DNA of 64,000 bases. Origin: Strigops habroptila (lineage: Eukaryota > Chordata > Aves > Psittaciformes > Psittacidae). Shown piece by piece: positions 23,101-38,100 of the stretch (its first letter is position 1; every line of letters starts with the position of its first letter). Made by a program: the position numbers and the translations under genes. The notes below the pieces were generated by a model. That model worked only from the letters and a program-made list of their open reading frames with translations, was not told the origin of the DNA and made no database searches. The stretch spans positions 103,719,725-103,783,724 of the forward strand of contig NC_044277.2 in NCBI RefSeq assembly GCF_004027225.2, given 5' to 3'.

Positions 23101-26100
23101 TTAGGCCACTTCCCTTGGTAACAGAAATAAAGTAACTGCCTCTTCGTTTGCTAGAAAAGAGAGGTAGAAAATAAAGGGAAGATCTAAGCTTCCTGCATGG
23201 AGGAGTGCTGATACTGTTGATACTGAACATAAACCTACTGGAGCTGAAAAAAGCAACAATTTCACAGGCCATCAAAATTACAGCATTCTCTATTATCAAC
23301 TTCTGATCACAGACAAACATTGAGAAGGGGATTGCTGAACATAGGAAAGGCAACTTACAGATCCCAGCGTGGTATTTCAAAGTGCTAACGCTGTGTTTGT
23401 GAGCCTTGTACGTTTGGATTCGCTCCCCAGTGTCTACTAACCAGCATTTCACTGTCCTGTCCGCGCTTCCTGAATACAAGTGCCGATTCACTAGCTGAAG
23501 GGAAGAGAAAAAAAACATCAGCAATAGTCTTTCAGGCATGTTCATGAGGGAACTGCACTGAAGTGACTGATTCGAAATCATGGTTTCCAACCCAACAGCC
23601 TGTTACAAAGAGCAACAACTGCACCCTGAAACAGAGGGATGGTGAGCAAAAGCAAGCTTGCGTTCTTCAAAATTGCATCTCCCATTGACTTCTGGGCCTT
23701 ACAAACCACTCCCACATTTCAGAAGATAAAAAATTAGCCCATCTGCTGGTGTAAGCAGGCAGGATTTCAGTGAGCTTAAAAATGCTAACCCTACTTCCAT
23801 AAGCAGTTACATTAATACAGCCTCAAAAAAAACCCCAGCAGTGTAGGTTCTGCAAAGCATTTTTGACAAGAACTTTTATCAGTTTTTGAGTTTCAATTAC
23901 AACCAAGATTTTAGAACAATTTTGAATAGAAAAAAAAGAAATAAATTAAAAATTAAATCCTACACGACATAAACCAGGGTTTAACATTATCACTCTGCAC
24001 CAGGTCAGTATTTGGAAACACTAACTCTTCCCTGAAGCTTTTGGGTATCTGTATTTCCCCAAGTCTTTTCAGACTGTGTTACCGAATGATTAAATAATTA
24101 ACCATTCTTAGAGAGTTTTTAAACACCTTCAACCAGGTTGTCTTCTGCTGTTTGTTTAGTACAACTCTGCCTATAAATCCCAAGAAAGAACAGTGCCTCA
24201 TCACACTAAGTCGTCCCGCGCACTGTGTGAACTCACTAGCGGCGGAGGTTGGCTTTTATTCCACACAGACATGACAAAGAATGACATAAGGGAGGACTGC
24301 AGTTGAGAAACCGAGATAGAGAGAAAATAACCAACCTGTGCAAGACTATAAAACTAACCAGCACACAGTAACAAACCGCCCAAAGCCTGGCAGCTCAGCA
24401 GGGAAACTCTCCACAGTGCAGGGAAAAATCTTGGATTCTATGTCCATCTAATGAAAATGAACTAACGGTTTTACCAGCCATCATCACGTACAGCTCTGAC
24501 TGCACACTCCTCCAAGCGGAGGACTGGCCCAACACCTGCTCTCCAAAGGCAGTGCAATGAAGGCAGCCAGCCATCGCACACACTCACAGCAATCCACAGG
24601 CTGTAGTTCAAGGTGGATTTCATGGAGCTGCAGCAATCTCTGTACCAAAAGGACGGAGAGGCAGGAGGGAGAACCCTGTGTCTGCTCCCCCCCGGCACAC
24701 AGATCAGAAGGTTTAAATGACCAGCAGAGCACTAATCCCTGATGTTTTTCAGGTATCTCCAAGAGACCAACTGCAGAACAAATGACAAATCAACTTGACA
24801 TGGGTCATGCCACTGATAAAGCCAGCAGTACTTTGAAATGCCACATCCTATTACTTTTAAGCTGTTTTAACAATGGCATTAATACTACATCTCAATAAGG
24901 AAAGAGCAGGAATGACCAGTAGACAGTTGACCTGAGGAAGGTGATGTGACTTTTAATTCTCAGGCTCAACCTGAATGGGTATGAAGAGCATTGTCACACT
25001 GCACCTGCTACATGGAAGAGAGTGCTTTGAGTGGAGATCCTGCTGTGTTGTTCTCAGCCAAGTCATTGCATTTCTTTCTCAGACATCTTATTAGCACCAT
25101 CAACCCACCCCCAAACAAGGTATAAGTATAAAAATGTGTTAAATGACATGGGCTTACTCAGGTAATTTACAGCACCAGGATCTTAAGATCCATGGAATCA
25201 CCAAATGGTTTGGCTTGGAAGGGACCTTCAGGATCATCCAGTTCCAACCCTCTGCCACAGACAGGGACACCTTCCACTAGATCAAGTTGCTCAAAGCCCC
25301 ATCCAGCCTGGCCTTGGATGCTTCCAGGATGGGACAGCCACAACTTCTCGAGGCAACCTGTTCCAGTGCCTCTGCACCCTCATAGTAAAGAACAACTTCT
25401 TAAATATATAATCTAAATCTACCTTCTTCAGTTTAAAGCCATTTCCCCTTGTCCTATCCCTACATGCCCTTGTAAAAAGTCCCTCTCCAGATTTTCTGTA
25501 GGCCCCTTTAGGCGCTGGAAGCTGCTCTAAGGTCTCCTTGGAGCCTTCTCTTCTCCATGCTGAAACCCAGCTCTCTCACCCTGTCTTCATAGGAGAGGTG
25601 CTCCAGTCCTCTGAGCATCTTCATGGCCTCCTCTGGACTCACTCCAACAGGTCTACGTCCTTCTTCTGTTGGGACACAGTACTGCAGGTCTCATGAGAGT
25701 AGAGGGGAAGAATCCCCTCCCTCAACCTGCTGGTCACACTCCTTTTGATGCGGCTCAGGATATGGTTGGCTTTCCAATGCGCAGTCAGAAACATGGCAAG
25801 ATGGCTGGAACAGCAAATATCTTACATTCAAAGCCTCTGTGCTACCCAGGTTGCCCCATGATATACTTTTATGCACTTTCCTCCCTCTCACCAGTTTAAG
25901 CAGGCAAAGGATTCTCAGCCTTGCATGGAAACAGAATTACTAACAGGTTAAACAATCTACTGGATGCCACAGACTAAGCCTGCAGCACAGCCAACAGCAA
26001 AACCCAGTACAAGCTCTGACTGTCACATAGCCTCTCATCACCATGGCATTTTTAAAATCTAGCGCACGAAACAGCTATTAGTGGAGAAAGCCATCAAGAG

Positions 26101-29100
26101 CTATCAGCTCAGGCTGAAGCTGCAAATCAGATGTGCCTTTAGTGATAAGATGCAGGCATCATCTCACCTAAATCGATGCAGATACAGCTAAGATAGACCC
26201 CTTAAAGTCACTGCAGTCTAGAGCACAACTTGTCTCATCCTGAAGCAGATGTCTGAAACAGATCATGCCTTAAAACTTGCTGTTTCCCCCGACAAGGGCA
26301 ACCTTCTCAGCTGTAGCCATCTATACCAATAAAGGTGAGATGACTCCTCCTTCACTTGACTAAAGATAGTCTAGTTTATAACTCCAGCCTAAGCTACAGC
26401 ACTTCAGATATCTATCTTTAATCAAAAAAATAACATGCACTGTTTGCCTAGCCAAAGCACCTTACAAGCAAACCCCACCCTCTGTGTAATATAAAGTAAA
26501 TACCTTCCCTACTTTATAGATGGAGAACCACCATATAGCACAACTGAAGTCCATCCAAAAAAGGACTTGAAATTTCCAGCATCCTAACTTTTGACTGCCC
26601 AAATCCTAGAGTGCAGCCCTGATCTGGGAGGCTGATCCAGACTCCAATCATCCCTTTCAACAACAACCGTCCTTTTCAACATTATGTGCTTCAGGGTAGT
26701 TATGACAAGCAACAGTGCATCCCTGCATGAATACAACTAGTATCCCTGGAACTGGTCAAGAGAGCGTATGAAAACCAGATGGGATTCTGTCTGAGATGAG
26801 CAAGACAGAGGCACTAATCCAATCTCACCCATGTCAAACCAGTACTTTTACTCCAGAGCCTTTGTCCAGAGTTTGCCAAAGGATACAGACATGTTGCCAA
26901 ACAATACAGACATGGCAGCCTTGGTTCCAACTCACCATGGCTGGATACACTGTGCAAATGCCCTTGTGCTGGCTGGGCACAAGCCACCTTTGCTGTGGGA
27001 GCAGTGGAGGTCCCAGGGGCAGCCACCAGCACAGGTCCTTGACTTGTGTAATCATTTTTCTTAAGTCATGGCTATATTGAAAACTATCTAAAAAGCCCAC
27101 AAAAGAGGGACTGTAGCACAGTTCCCCTGCCCACTTCCAGACGGGTCCCCAAAGCACTGATTTCTAGTTAGGTCACCTGCTGCTGGATCTCCCTATAGGA
27201 CTCTTGCTAACCTCCTTATACCAGTTTGGCTTCTCCTGTCCAGCAGTGATAGGATTCTCCAGATGGGTTCAAGTCTCCTCAGCCTGAAGAGGACATTTAA
27301 TCCAGGTCTGCTAGGCCTGTTAGACTACTGGTCAAAATGATATGATATGTTCCTTGGGTTAAACATCCCCACTGACACGTTAGGCTCAGCAGATCTGTCC
27401 CCTCTCGGGAGCTGGACAAAGTATACTGATTTCTTCACCAAAATGCACTATCATGCTGCAGCTCCAGTGGGAGCCAAGCCTCCCCACTGCCATGACTGGC
27501 ACCCATTTTTGCCTATGGACATCCAGGCACATCCATTTTCAGCAAATACTTGTGGGCTAGATCCCCAGGTCCATAACTACTGGGCTTTTCTAGCCCAAAG
27601 TCTCTCAACCTTTACCTAATTCTCTAGGTTCCAGTCCTATTCTTACTAAATAATTTTATCATAATTTAGCAGGAAAAATGTAAAATGTCTCTCAATAGAT
27701 TTTTGCATATACATACACAAGTCTGTCAAGTCTTGGTTTAAAAATGATCAGTACAAACAGCTACATATTCCAATCTGCAATGGCCTGGAGAAGTGATGAT
27801 ATTTTCAAAGCTGTATTTTCCTTGGCTGGCTCTTGGGCATTTTGTTCACTTTGGCTAACTGCCCAACAAAGCTCCTGACAAGGAAAAGCATGGCAAGGCA
27901 AGGACACCTGTAGCAGAGCAGACAACACAGAACAGATTTGTAGCTCAGATACTAGCGAGCTGAGTGGACATTTCAAACCCAAGTAGCTTCAAAAGAACTA
28001 AAAACCTGATGACAGTCAGATGTTCTCTTCTAAAGCCTCGGCGAGACAGCGAAAAACCACTGCATTGGTATCTGGAATCCTGGACTGTTAATTTTTCTCA
28101 CTACTCTGAGGGACTTTGCTTTGAACCAGATAAAACATTGAGACATGTGAACGGAGCAAATCTGTCTTAATCCTCAGGCCAAAGTACCAGAGATGTTCTA
28201 TTCCGTGAAGTTCAGTCAGACTGCTTGTGAGTAGCAAAGTAACAGCAGTAGCAAAATACAGGTTGTAAACACTGAAGTAGTTACAGGTTTCACTATTAAA
28301 AATTGCTAGTTTTACGCACCCCTGACCTTGGTTGTAGCCACCAGACACACCACAGTTTGAATAAAACAAAATAAAACAAAAACAACACCTAGGGTTGGTC
28401 TCTCAAGACAATCACAATCCTATTGCTCCACAACCTTGGCTGAACTCAGCATATGCAGCAGCTTAAGACCATTGCTACCTGTAGAAGTGCCAAATATATC
28501 TGCAAAAGAGCTGTTTAGTGGGTATTTCAACCTTATAGGAATAGACTTTCCTAATTAACCTTAACTATAAGAAACAATTTAACCCTCCAAGGAGAGGCAA
28601 TTGGCTCTCCAGATTTGGACACCGCCTCTTTCTGAAGGTCACTGCACTCAGACTGGCTCCCAGGAACTTCATGATGAGTTCACATCAGTAACCACGTGTC
28701 CCATTACCAGTGTATTCTTCACATGGGGGTCAGTATTCCCACAGCCTGCCAGCTGGGTCCTCTGTTCGCAACCACTTCTAAGTTAAAAATCACCAACTTG
28801 GACCAAACTCAAGTTACAACTATGTAAGCCTTCAGTCGAGTTAGACTTTCAGGATCCCATTCAAACCACATTCATTTTAACGAGCTAACGAACTCCCTGT
28901 GGGCAAGAAATTGGTTATTTTCCTGAGATTCCATCTAGAATGAGCTCTCTGGCCTGGCTGTTAAGAGAACATTTCTCAGCTTTTTTACTGCAGTGCAAAG
29001 TAATGGTCCTAGAAGCATGCTTCTTTTCTACAGGTGGTGTACACATTCGTATTCCTCTAATTCAGCTTCATCCTCTGATGAATTATGCAACAAATACAAA

Positions 29101-32100
29101 CACAAATTGCAAAAAAATAATTTGATTTATTTTAATGCACTTCATTTAATCGGTGTGAAAAAAATTCTGTCCCTGTGATCACAACAGTTAAACATATAAA
29201 TGGAGTTCATGCAACGGCTTTGTTCAAAGCATTCTTTTCTTCTAGCCAGCTTTAAAAGGCAGCTAAAGGGAATGGTCCAAACAAAGGATCTTTCGCAGGA
29301 AAACCAGAAGCAAGTCCTTTGCCCACTCATGTTCATTTAAAACTCCTTTTGCAAGAAAGGAGTTTTCTTGTATGAATGTTTGCTATAGGATCCAAGCTAA
29401 ATTCCAAGCCGGATCATTTCTCTCTGCCAGCTTTTGGCAGCACAATTTTGATAAATACTCAAGAGGCAGAACAATCCTTGTGAATAGTCTGCAAAGCTAC
29501 TTTGGAGACATTTAGAAAAACATACACAAGTAAATATTTAAGTCAGGGTTATTCAGCCTATTGCAGGCAGCCACGTTAATGAAAATGCATGTTTGATATT
29601 AATTGCAAATATTGGTCTTTAGCCAGGCCTGAAATTTTTAAGTGGAAGAATTAGCATGAGCTGTGTAATTATACTCAGCCCACCCTTACTTTTCCCCATC
29701 GCTTCTTCTAAAATCTCATTATTGGCTCTTATGTGAAGAGGGAGCACTCGAAACAGCTGCTGTCCCTTGCCTGCCAAGCTGTCAGTGCACTGCAAGAGAT
29801 GCGTTCTGGCTGCTCCACCCCTAGTTACCTTGCCTGACAATGACAGTGAAGTAACCGAGGCTGCCTAAGCACCTAGCACACACATGATTCCCACTGCAGA
29901 CAGAAAGTCTCCTGGCAAAAACCTTTTGTCAGTCTAATCTAGGTAGTGGAAGGAAGAAAAGAGCAGCATTAGAATAAATTGGTACCTGCAGCAGAAACTA
30001 CTTTGGTAGCAGACCACATGCAGCTGGTAAATCACCTCAACAGATTTGACCCCAGGGACCGCAGGACAAGACATGGGGAATATCAGAACAGCTCACCCTT
30101 TTCCCTCCACTGTGCAGGACCACCCAGGACAGGGGAAAAGTGAATGGAAAAAGCTCACCAACACTTTCTGTTCTGCCATGCTAGATAAAGAGTTGCTTTC
30201 AGGTTGCTCTTAACTTACGCCAGCTGGCAACATCACCTAAAGCATCTTAAAGCAAGTGAGAAATGCTCAAAATCCAAACACCCCTGTGGCATCACCCCTC
30301 TGCTTTTCACACACCAGCACTGCAGGAAGCAAGGTGGGAAACATGGGAGTGCTTTATGGATGTCTACCCAGAAAAGCTCCTTCAAGATGCTCCAGGAATT
30401 TCCATTCACTGCTACAGCGACACTATTGGTATTTACTGGAAAGTAATGGGAGATGACTGGAACAGTCCAGACCTAATTTGCAGCAGTTTAGAACATCCCT
30501 GGGGCATTCCTGTTAGGAACAGTTCTTTTTAAAGTTGGGAAAAATATGGTCTCAATATCGAAATTTTTCCTGATTTGTGTCCAGGATAAGAGATCACATT
30601 GAGCATTTCTCAAACTTTTGGAAAGGTCACCCTCCCTGAGGGATCTTTATTTGAATACAGAAAATGAAAATAAGTCTTTATTTTTTTCCTTTATTCTCTC
30701 CACAAAAGCATTACACCACCCAGAGAACAGGTAACTACCATTAATTGCTGGTACCAACTCAGCTCTTCCAGGACAAGGGAGTGAAAATCCCCTTGATGTA
30801 ATTAGCAGCTCACTTCTGCCCTGCAGAAAATGAACTACTGTCAACAATTAAAACTGTCTGCTGGCTGCGGTGAGCACTCACAACTACCCCCAAGTCCTTC
30901 CTGACCCACAGTTTGAAAACTACTATCCCAGCTCACTGTCACAGATTGGACCACTGTCACTACGAAGCCCTAGGCAAAGAAAAAAAGGCTCCAAGAGCTT
31001 TTTGAGAAGAAAACAAAAGTAAAACAACCCAAACACCTCTATTTAGGAAGTTTCCCTTCTGTTCTAACATCTTTGTATGGATTCTGGTGATTGCCCCCTT
31101 TCTAAAAGAATGAAAATACCACGTGGGCTGTGCTGAGAGGCAGCCAAGTGGAACAGAAGGACTAGTGTTGAACCCAGTAAGGAAGAGGGAGGAATTAGGA
31201 AAGATCGACAGCCTAAAGCTATTCAACAGCAGTACAGTGACTGCTTAAGCTGGGGTAAGTTTTAGAGGCCTAGAAACTAAATGCTCTCTGTGGGGGCAGT
31301 ACGTATCTCAGCTGGACTCTTCTAGCCTCAAACATCAACTGGTGATGAGAGAAGTGAGGGGCTACCCGTTACTCACAGCTAGAAGAAGATTTGGCCAGGA
31401 CTGTTGCCAACACAGTCCTGGCAGCAGTAGTCTTGTGTACTTTGAATTCTTCAGGTTTTCCAAATAGATGTATTGCTTTTGCTTTTCCTCTCCCCTACAA
31501 GAAGTTCTGTTTGTTTAAATCCATTGTTTAACACTGTGCTCACAAGCAGAGAAGCACTGCTCATTCTTGAGCATTCAAAGAGTGTAATTGAATTTCCCAG
31601 GCTTCTGAGAGAGGGTCAAGCCAGTTTTGTGTAACAATTTTAGAAAGAACCCAATTAAATTAAAGCAAGCTCTTTTGTTGCCAATCTGTGCCTTGGAGAA
31701 GGGTTACAATTAAACAACAAAACATAGCGTGAAACTAAGAACAGCAACAGATTTGATTTACTTGAGCATCCTCAAAATACATTACCACAATATCATAAAA
31801 ACAAGCTTTAACACTGAGAATTTACCCAAGCAAGACAAACATTACCCCAGGGCAACATGATTTTGTGTGGCTTTTTTTCCTCTTTCTAAAAACAAAGGAA
31901 AATAGAATTCCTTCAGTACTATCAGTTTTTTAGATTCTTAGTGTCCGCTGTGTCTTACCTTCTTTAGAAACAAAGGCAACATTTATTAAACAGTTATTAA
32001 AAACACACACCGTAGCCTCTGTAAAGGAAAAGCACTTAGGGATGACAAACACAAACAAGGAGAGTAGCGAGAAAAACTATCGGCATTAACTTCAGACAGG

Positions 32101-35100
32101 CACATACATTTACAAACATTTCAGGTTTGCTGACCTGAAACTAAGTTATAAACCACCATATATCTTCTTCAAATCCACCATTAGCATTTTCTGGTGGATA
32201 ATGGAGTGTATAGGACAAGTGCTTGTGCAATTGTTCCCCTTTTCCTTCATTTACCTAACTTCCTCCTCTCCTCTGCAACATTAACAAACCTGGCAGCATT
32301 CACCAGTAAAATACTGCAAACAGAAAAACAGAGTATAGTTTTTCAGGTCACATTAAATTTTTTCCTCTCTCTCCTCCATCATTTCCTGATTTCTCTTCCC
32401 CTTGCTCTACTTCTCTTTTCCATTTTCCTTGCCTGTTTTCTTTCCTTGGCCACCTTTTTCTTCCTTTCTTTTCTTAAATTATGTCTGTGTTTTTTAAAGC
32501 AGGATTTCTTTCAGCTTTATGCTTTCCTATTATCTTTCACCCACAAATCTGGGTTGGGCTTTGGTTTGGTTTTGGCTTTGTCTTTTTTTGGTTTGGTTTT
32601 GGTTTTGTCTTTTTTTTTAAGTTATCTTATTTACTGATTTTTTTTCCGCCCTCCCCTCTAAGTTACCTAACCCTGTGTTTGTTTACTTGCTCAGGTTATT
32701 TTTCTTCAAAGTCTGGTGATCCTGTTACACAATCCTACTCAGATGAACAATCCTCCCAGCAAACCTACTCATGAGTTTCAAGACCTAGGACATTTAAACA
32801 GATACTGAGCTACAAGTGAGACCAGGACAGATACTAGAAGCCAAGAGGATATCAGAAAGTGTTTCAGGGAAACAGGATTTGTCTTAAGACCACAGAGCAC
32901 TATTATTTTGTTACTACATGAATGTTTAAGCTTACGATTTATAACCTGTCTCGGAAGAGCTGCTTTACAAATGAAAAGACAACTAAGACCCACAGGAGTT
33001 AGGATATGGATACCCCCCCACCACTTCAAACAGCTCTTGAAGAAGACTCTGTTCTTACCTCTAGGCAAATTACTGATCCTTGATGCTCTTTGAACACCTT
33101 CAACTGCTCACCAGTGACAATATTCCAAGTTCGAATGGTATAATCCGTGCTGCCAGAAAACAGCTCCCTGTTTGGTGCGTCAAGTATAAGGCATAAGACA
33201 GCCCCAGTGTGTCCCAGCAGAGTCTGGTAACAGCGCCCGCTGGACACCCACCAGACCTTAACAGTGCAGTCTGTGCTACCTGTCACCAGGAGGTCTCTGC
33301 TTACTTTCTCCTCCTCCTCCTCTTCCTCCTCCTCTTCTTCAAGAACATCCCTGGAGGAATAGTGGGCTAGAGTCAGGACACAGTTCCGATGGCCCCGGAA
33401 TTCCTGGATTTGTTTCTCCTTGTCCACACTCCAACAGCGGGCCGTCCTGTCATAGGAGCCACTAAAGAGATAGTCTTTGGCAACCAGGATCCTGAAGAAA
33501 AAAAAAAAAGAGAAGTTTGCATGTATGAACATATAATTCTTTTTACATGACCTCTTTTTGTCACAATTTCAATGCCAAGCATCCTGAAGTTAGAAACAGT
33601 AGCATGATCACAACATATATAATCCCAATTCAGTGTCACTGTTTCATACACATAATTTATGAACTTTTTTGTTGTAGAAAACTGTAGAAAAGTAGAAACT
33701 TCCCTGTTTCTGCTTTTAAAATTAAGATTTAAAATTATTCTGGTACATTGATGCAGACATCTTTACACTATAGCACTGTAGCTTTGGGCATTTGTGCTCT
33801 TCCAAAATCTTTTCCGGCAGGACTATTATGTACTTTTTATAAGTTACATATACTAGCTAAGAGTTCGTTGTGTTGGGGTTTTTTTGTTTGGTTGAGTTTT
33901 TTTAAATTCATTCTTGATAATTATTTATTAGTATTTCTTTACAAATCATTATTTATAAACTGGCCTATGAAAATAGCTTGGAATTAAAATAAAAACAAAA
34001 CAAAACATTGCAGGAACCTGAACTGTAACTGACAGTGTGCAAAGAAAATCACCTTTCCATCATCAAACAGAGAGAGTGCAAGAAAAAAAATAAATACACA
34101 CCTAACTTCACTTAGCCCAAGATCTCAAAAAAGGTAGAGCAAGAGCACTCCACTTGTTACATAACTGAAGAGCAAATCAGATCACAGCTCAAGGATTCAA
34201 CTTACTGAGCCTCCAAAATAATGAGTTGTAGCTGCACGAACATGCAACAGAAAAATCTCTACAGTTCATATTCCCAAACCAGAGATAGTGAACATCACAA
34301 CCTGTCATCTTTGTCAACTGAGTTTGGCCCTCTGAAACCTTTCAAACTGACAACAAAGTCATATGAATAGGGAACACATTTCCCATTTGCTGATTCAAGC
34401 AAAAAACCAGGCCAGTGCCAAAATACAGAGCCAGCCTTCCTAACTATTTACAGAATCCAGCTACACATCATATGTGTTTTGAGTTTAGTAAGGAACAAAA
34501 AACCCCATCCACCCACCAAAAAAGAAATGTAGAAAACCAGAAAAGAACAACCAATCTCTGACTGCTCTATCTGCCATTAATTAAATCCAGTCCAACTATT
34601 AAGAGGCACTTCAAATTGACTTGCTAATCAGTCACACACAATCAGTTTAATATTAAACTTCATTTGCACAAACAGGAATAGTAATTCCAGAAAAAGCCCT
34701 GACATTATCCCTCTTACTGACACACAAAGGCTTGACATGATGTTTTTAAATCTATTTATCAGAAGCATCTGTTATCAATTGAGTAATTTCTTCTGGAATT
34801 TCATTCCTAGCCTGAGATTCAATTCCCCTGCTGTGTGCCTTTCATTTCTCTCCTATCTGCTGTCTATGGATGTGTCAGCACTGTTGCTAGGAAAACTAAT
34901 CATTACAGCACAGAACACATGTAGCATGAACTCAAAGGTTTACACAACCCATTTTATTAGTGTAGTAATGGAGAATTGCAGTGAAATGACAATATACATG
35001 ATAACAGATTACAGGAACACAAGGGAAGAACTCCACAGAACCAACCTGTTCACAATTGATGTGTGTCCTCGGTAAATGGCCAGGCACTGACCTGTCATCA

Positions 35101-38100
35101 CATCCCACTTTCGAATGGTATGATCTGCACTACATGTGAAGGCAGCTTCATTTTCTAAGTGGCAAAAGGTGATATAACTTTCATGTCCTAGGAATAACAA
35201 AGGAAATAAATTCAATCATGGTGCATGCAAGCAGGACAAACTAGTCAGGCTCTTCACCTTAACTAACAAAAACACAACAAACAAACAGACTGAAACTCCT
35301 GTTTTAAATGCACCACCATGTTCTTCACATTTAAGGATTTGTATAAAACACATTTTTAACTAACAGCAGAAAACTCTGCTTCACTGAGGTAAGGATTAAG
35401 TGAAAGAGTAAAACAGTACAGTTCCACCAATCAGGTAGACAGAACAGTATTATAAAACCATAATGATCTAAATTGACATCAGTGTAATAAAACTCAGACT
35501 ACTGAAGTTTGAAACCAGTTAAAAATGGTTTATTTTATTAATAAAGAAATGCTTTTGCTTCCTTTTCCTGAAGTCAGGGGAAAAAAGGCTGCATTCCGAC
35601 CCAGCCCATTGATTGTCAGGACACAAACAGCCCTAAATTAAAGCAGGAAACCATGAAAAAAGGAAGACATGAGACTCACCAGCAAGTTTAGTTTCATTGT
35701 CCAAGCAGAATGAAACACAACCAACCCACCAAAACAAATGTATCTGGTAAAGTCAGCCAATACTTTTCCCATCATGACTAATAACAACATGAATAAACCC
35801 CACAATTTTCAAAATATCAGTATACCTTAAGGCAATGACATAAAAAGAAAGAATAAGAGCACAATTTTTTATACAGCAGTCAGAATACATCGGGACTCTA
35901 CAGTTACAACAAAAATAGACACAACTGCTACTCTAAAAACTTCAGGCTGAAAACCAGAGTAATGCTAGCGAAGAGAAATCAATATTACAACCTTAAGCTT
36001 TTGTTGTTGCTTAGCATGATGTGTAATTTTGCTACTTTATCATTAAATGCACAGCATTTAAAGATCACCTTAGGATGCAAGTCCCAGCTTTGTCCAAGAT
36101 CTCCTGTGTGAAATTGTTGTTACCCATCTAATCACTGGGATAGTATTATCTTGCACTCTTCTGTTTTAGTTAGACTGTAAGCTTTCAAGATCAGAACTGT
36201 TTCCTCTTACGCATCTACCACAAGAGAGACCCAGACTTTGGTTGAAGATGGTGGGCCTTACTGTGATTTAAATAACACTATACTTTGAGGACAAAAGCAA
36301 AAATATAATGACAAATGTGATTAAAGAGACACAGATGGACAGAAAAAGATATTAGAAAACCAGAATCATGTTGTAGAATAAAGAGGTGGTAAAAAAACTG
36401 AGGGAAAGCCGACTGCCCAGTAAAACACTTCGTTTCACTGACCACAAGAAAGCAGATTCTACTACGACTCCAGTAGTTCAAAAGCAAACCAGAATCTACA
36501 TTACAAACATTCATCTTGTTTCCCTTTAAGCAAATTCACCAGATGACGCAAATTTAAAAGATCACCAAGGCTTTAGGCAACCCTATATTCATCCTCACAA
36601 TTTTGTGAAAACTTTTTGCAAAGCAGCTTAAGTGAGACAGGTTTCAATCACCAGGATTTTCCTGCCATCATCATATAATCCTGCTCTGAGAAGATCAAAA
36701 AAGTATCTTGGTTACTGATGCAAAGCCTGCCAGTCAGATTTTAAGCATCAGTAATACTCAGCCACACAAAGGATGCCAAAACCCTCTGTGGCAGACAAGG
36801 TCTGGTGCTGGTCTGGTCAAAAGCAGCCACTACAGAAGTCTCCTGGTTATGCTGTGGTGGAAGCTCGAAACCGTGTTATAGACACACGTTTATCAGTAAT
36901 TATAGCTTGTACAATACACATTTACACAACAGCTCTGCGTGTGCATAACTATGAAACACATACAATTATCTGATTCAACTGACAGTTCACAAAACCATCC
37001 AGCCAACCTTCTTTAGAGTTTACACACCAAACATTAGCAGTACACAGGCCACATTCTGAATATTATCCAATGTATTTCTATTTCTAGTTAAAATTTAATT
37101 AGTGGTTCAAAGGGATTTCTAAGCCTAGAGCAAATGCAGTGAGTTTTTCAGGAGCCAGAACCATGGAAGGATGTGGAGAAAAAAAGACAATACTCTATAG
37201 TTAAAAACAAGCAAGAAACCAAACAAACAACAACTACAAAATCACAGCAATGTCATTTCTTCTTTGCCAGAAAAAAAGGATTAGAAATTCCAAATTTAAG
37301 AGATTTTTTGTGTTAAGAGAAAACAAGATGAGTGAGAATACAAACATTGTTAATTCACATCTGAGTCCTGCATGACTTCTTTCTACAAAGATTTTCTTTT
37401 TAAATTAGATGCTAGTCTAAGGATAAGAAGTTGTTCAAAATGCAAAAGCAATTTAAAATTAAAAAACAAAACAAAACAACAGCAATTAACACTTCTGTGT
37501 GTCAAATATGGGGAAAAAAGTAGTCTATTTAGTAAAGTTTCTTTTAGACTTCTGGGTCAAAAGGGTCTAAATAAAGATTGTCTGGAAAATGACATGATTA
37601 AAAGGAAAAGAAAAAATAGAAGAAAGGGAGTGAGACAATAACAAAAAAACCAGTATTTCATCAGGGTGTAAACCAGAGGGCTTCCAGAAAGAGACATTAA
37701 GTTGAACAACTGCTATGTTCCCCACCCTCAGACAAAAGGATCTATGCATTCAGTAGCAGTGGTAACCTGTTTGGGTTGAAACAGCTTCTGCTTTACATTA
37801 CTGTAACAAATTCTCAAAAAACCCACAAAACAAAACAAGCATGATTTTGGCTGCCAGGCAGGCTGCAGGGACTGAAAGAGACCAGAACATGCTGTGTGGC
37901 CTGTGTCATGCTTTAGACTCAAAAGCTAGGTGAACAGAAGCTACTGTACCTTGGAAGTGGCCATGGCACTGGCTGTCGGCTGTGCTCCAGAGCCGCGCAG
38001 TGCCGTCCTCACTACCCGTGAGCAGGCGCTGCCCGTCCGGGCTCAGGCTCAGCCAGTTGATGCCTCCTTGGTGATCTGTGCAGACCTTCACGGCTGAGCC

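Larger units (their letters stand above)
23495..33058 (-). other. WDR86 intron 3 (9.6 kb)
   Basis: This is the longest intron. It holds a CR1 fragment at about 25,190-25,787 and a pyrimidine/TTTGG-rich stretch at about 32,358-32,618. The remainder shows no exon, RNA gene or repeat that I can recognise, and the many short open frames lack support. Confidence 0.75.

Noticed and set aside
23063-23358. continuation of the open frame past WDR86 exon 4, ending in repeated Tyr-Ile
   Set aside because: It is read-through past a GTAAGT donor into intron and the (TA)n microsatellite. The next WD unit is found at 18,542-18,439 instead.
26796-27619. Several short overlapping open frames on both strands in WDR86 intron 3
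   Set aside because: This is a slightly GC-richer patch without splice sites in phase or any family resemblance.
32194-32637. 147-codon open frame, Phe/Leu-rich and membrane-like
   Set aside because: The hydrophobicity is a by-product of the C/T-rich tract. It lies in a WDR86 intron on the opposite strand.
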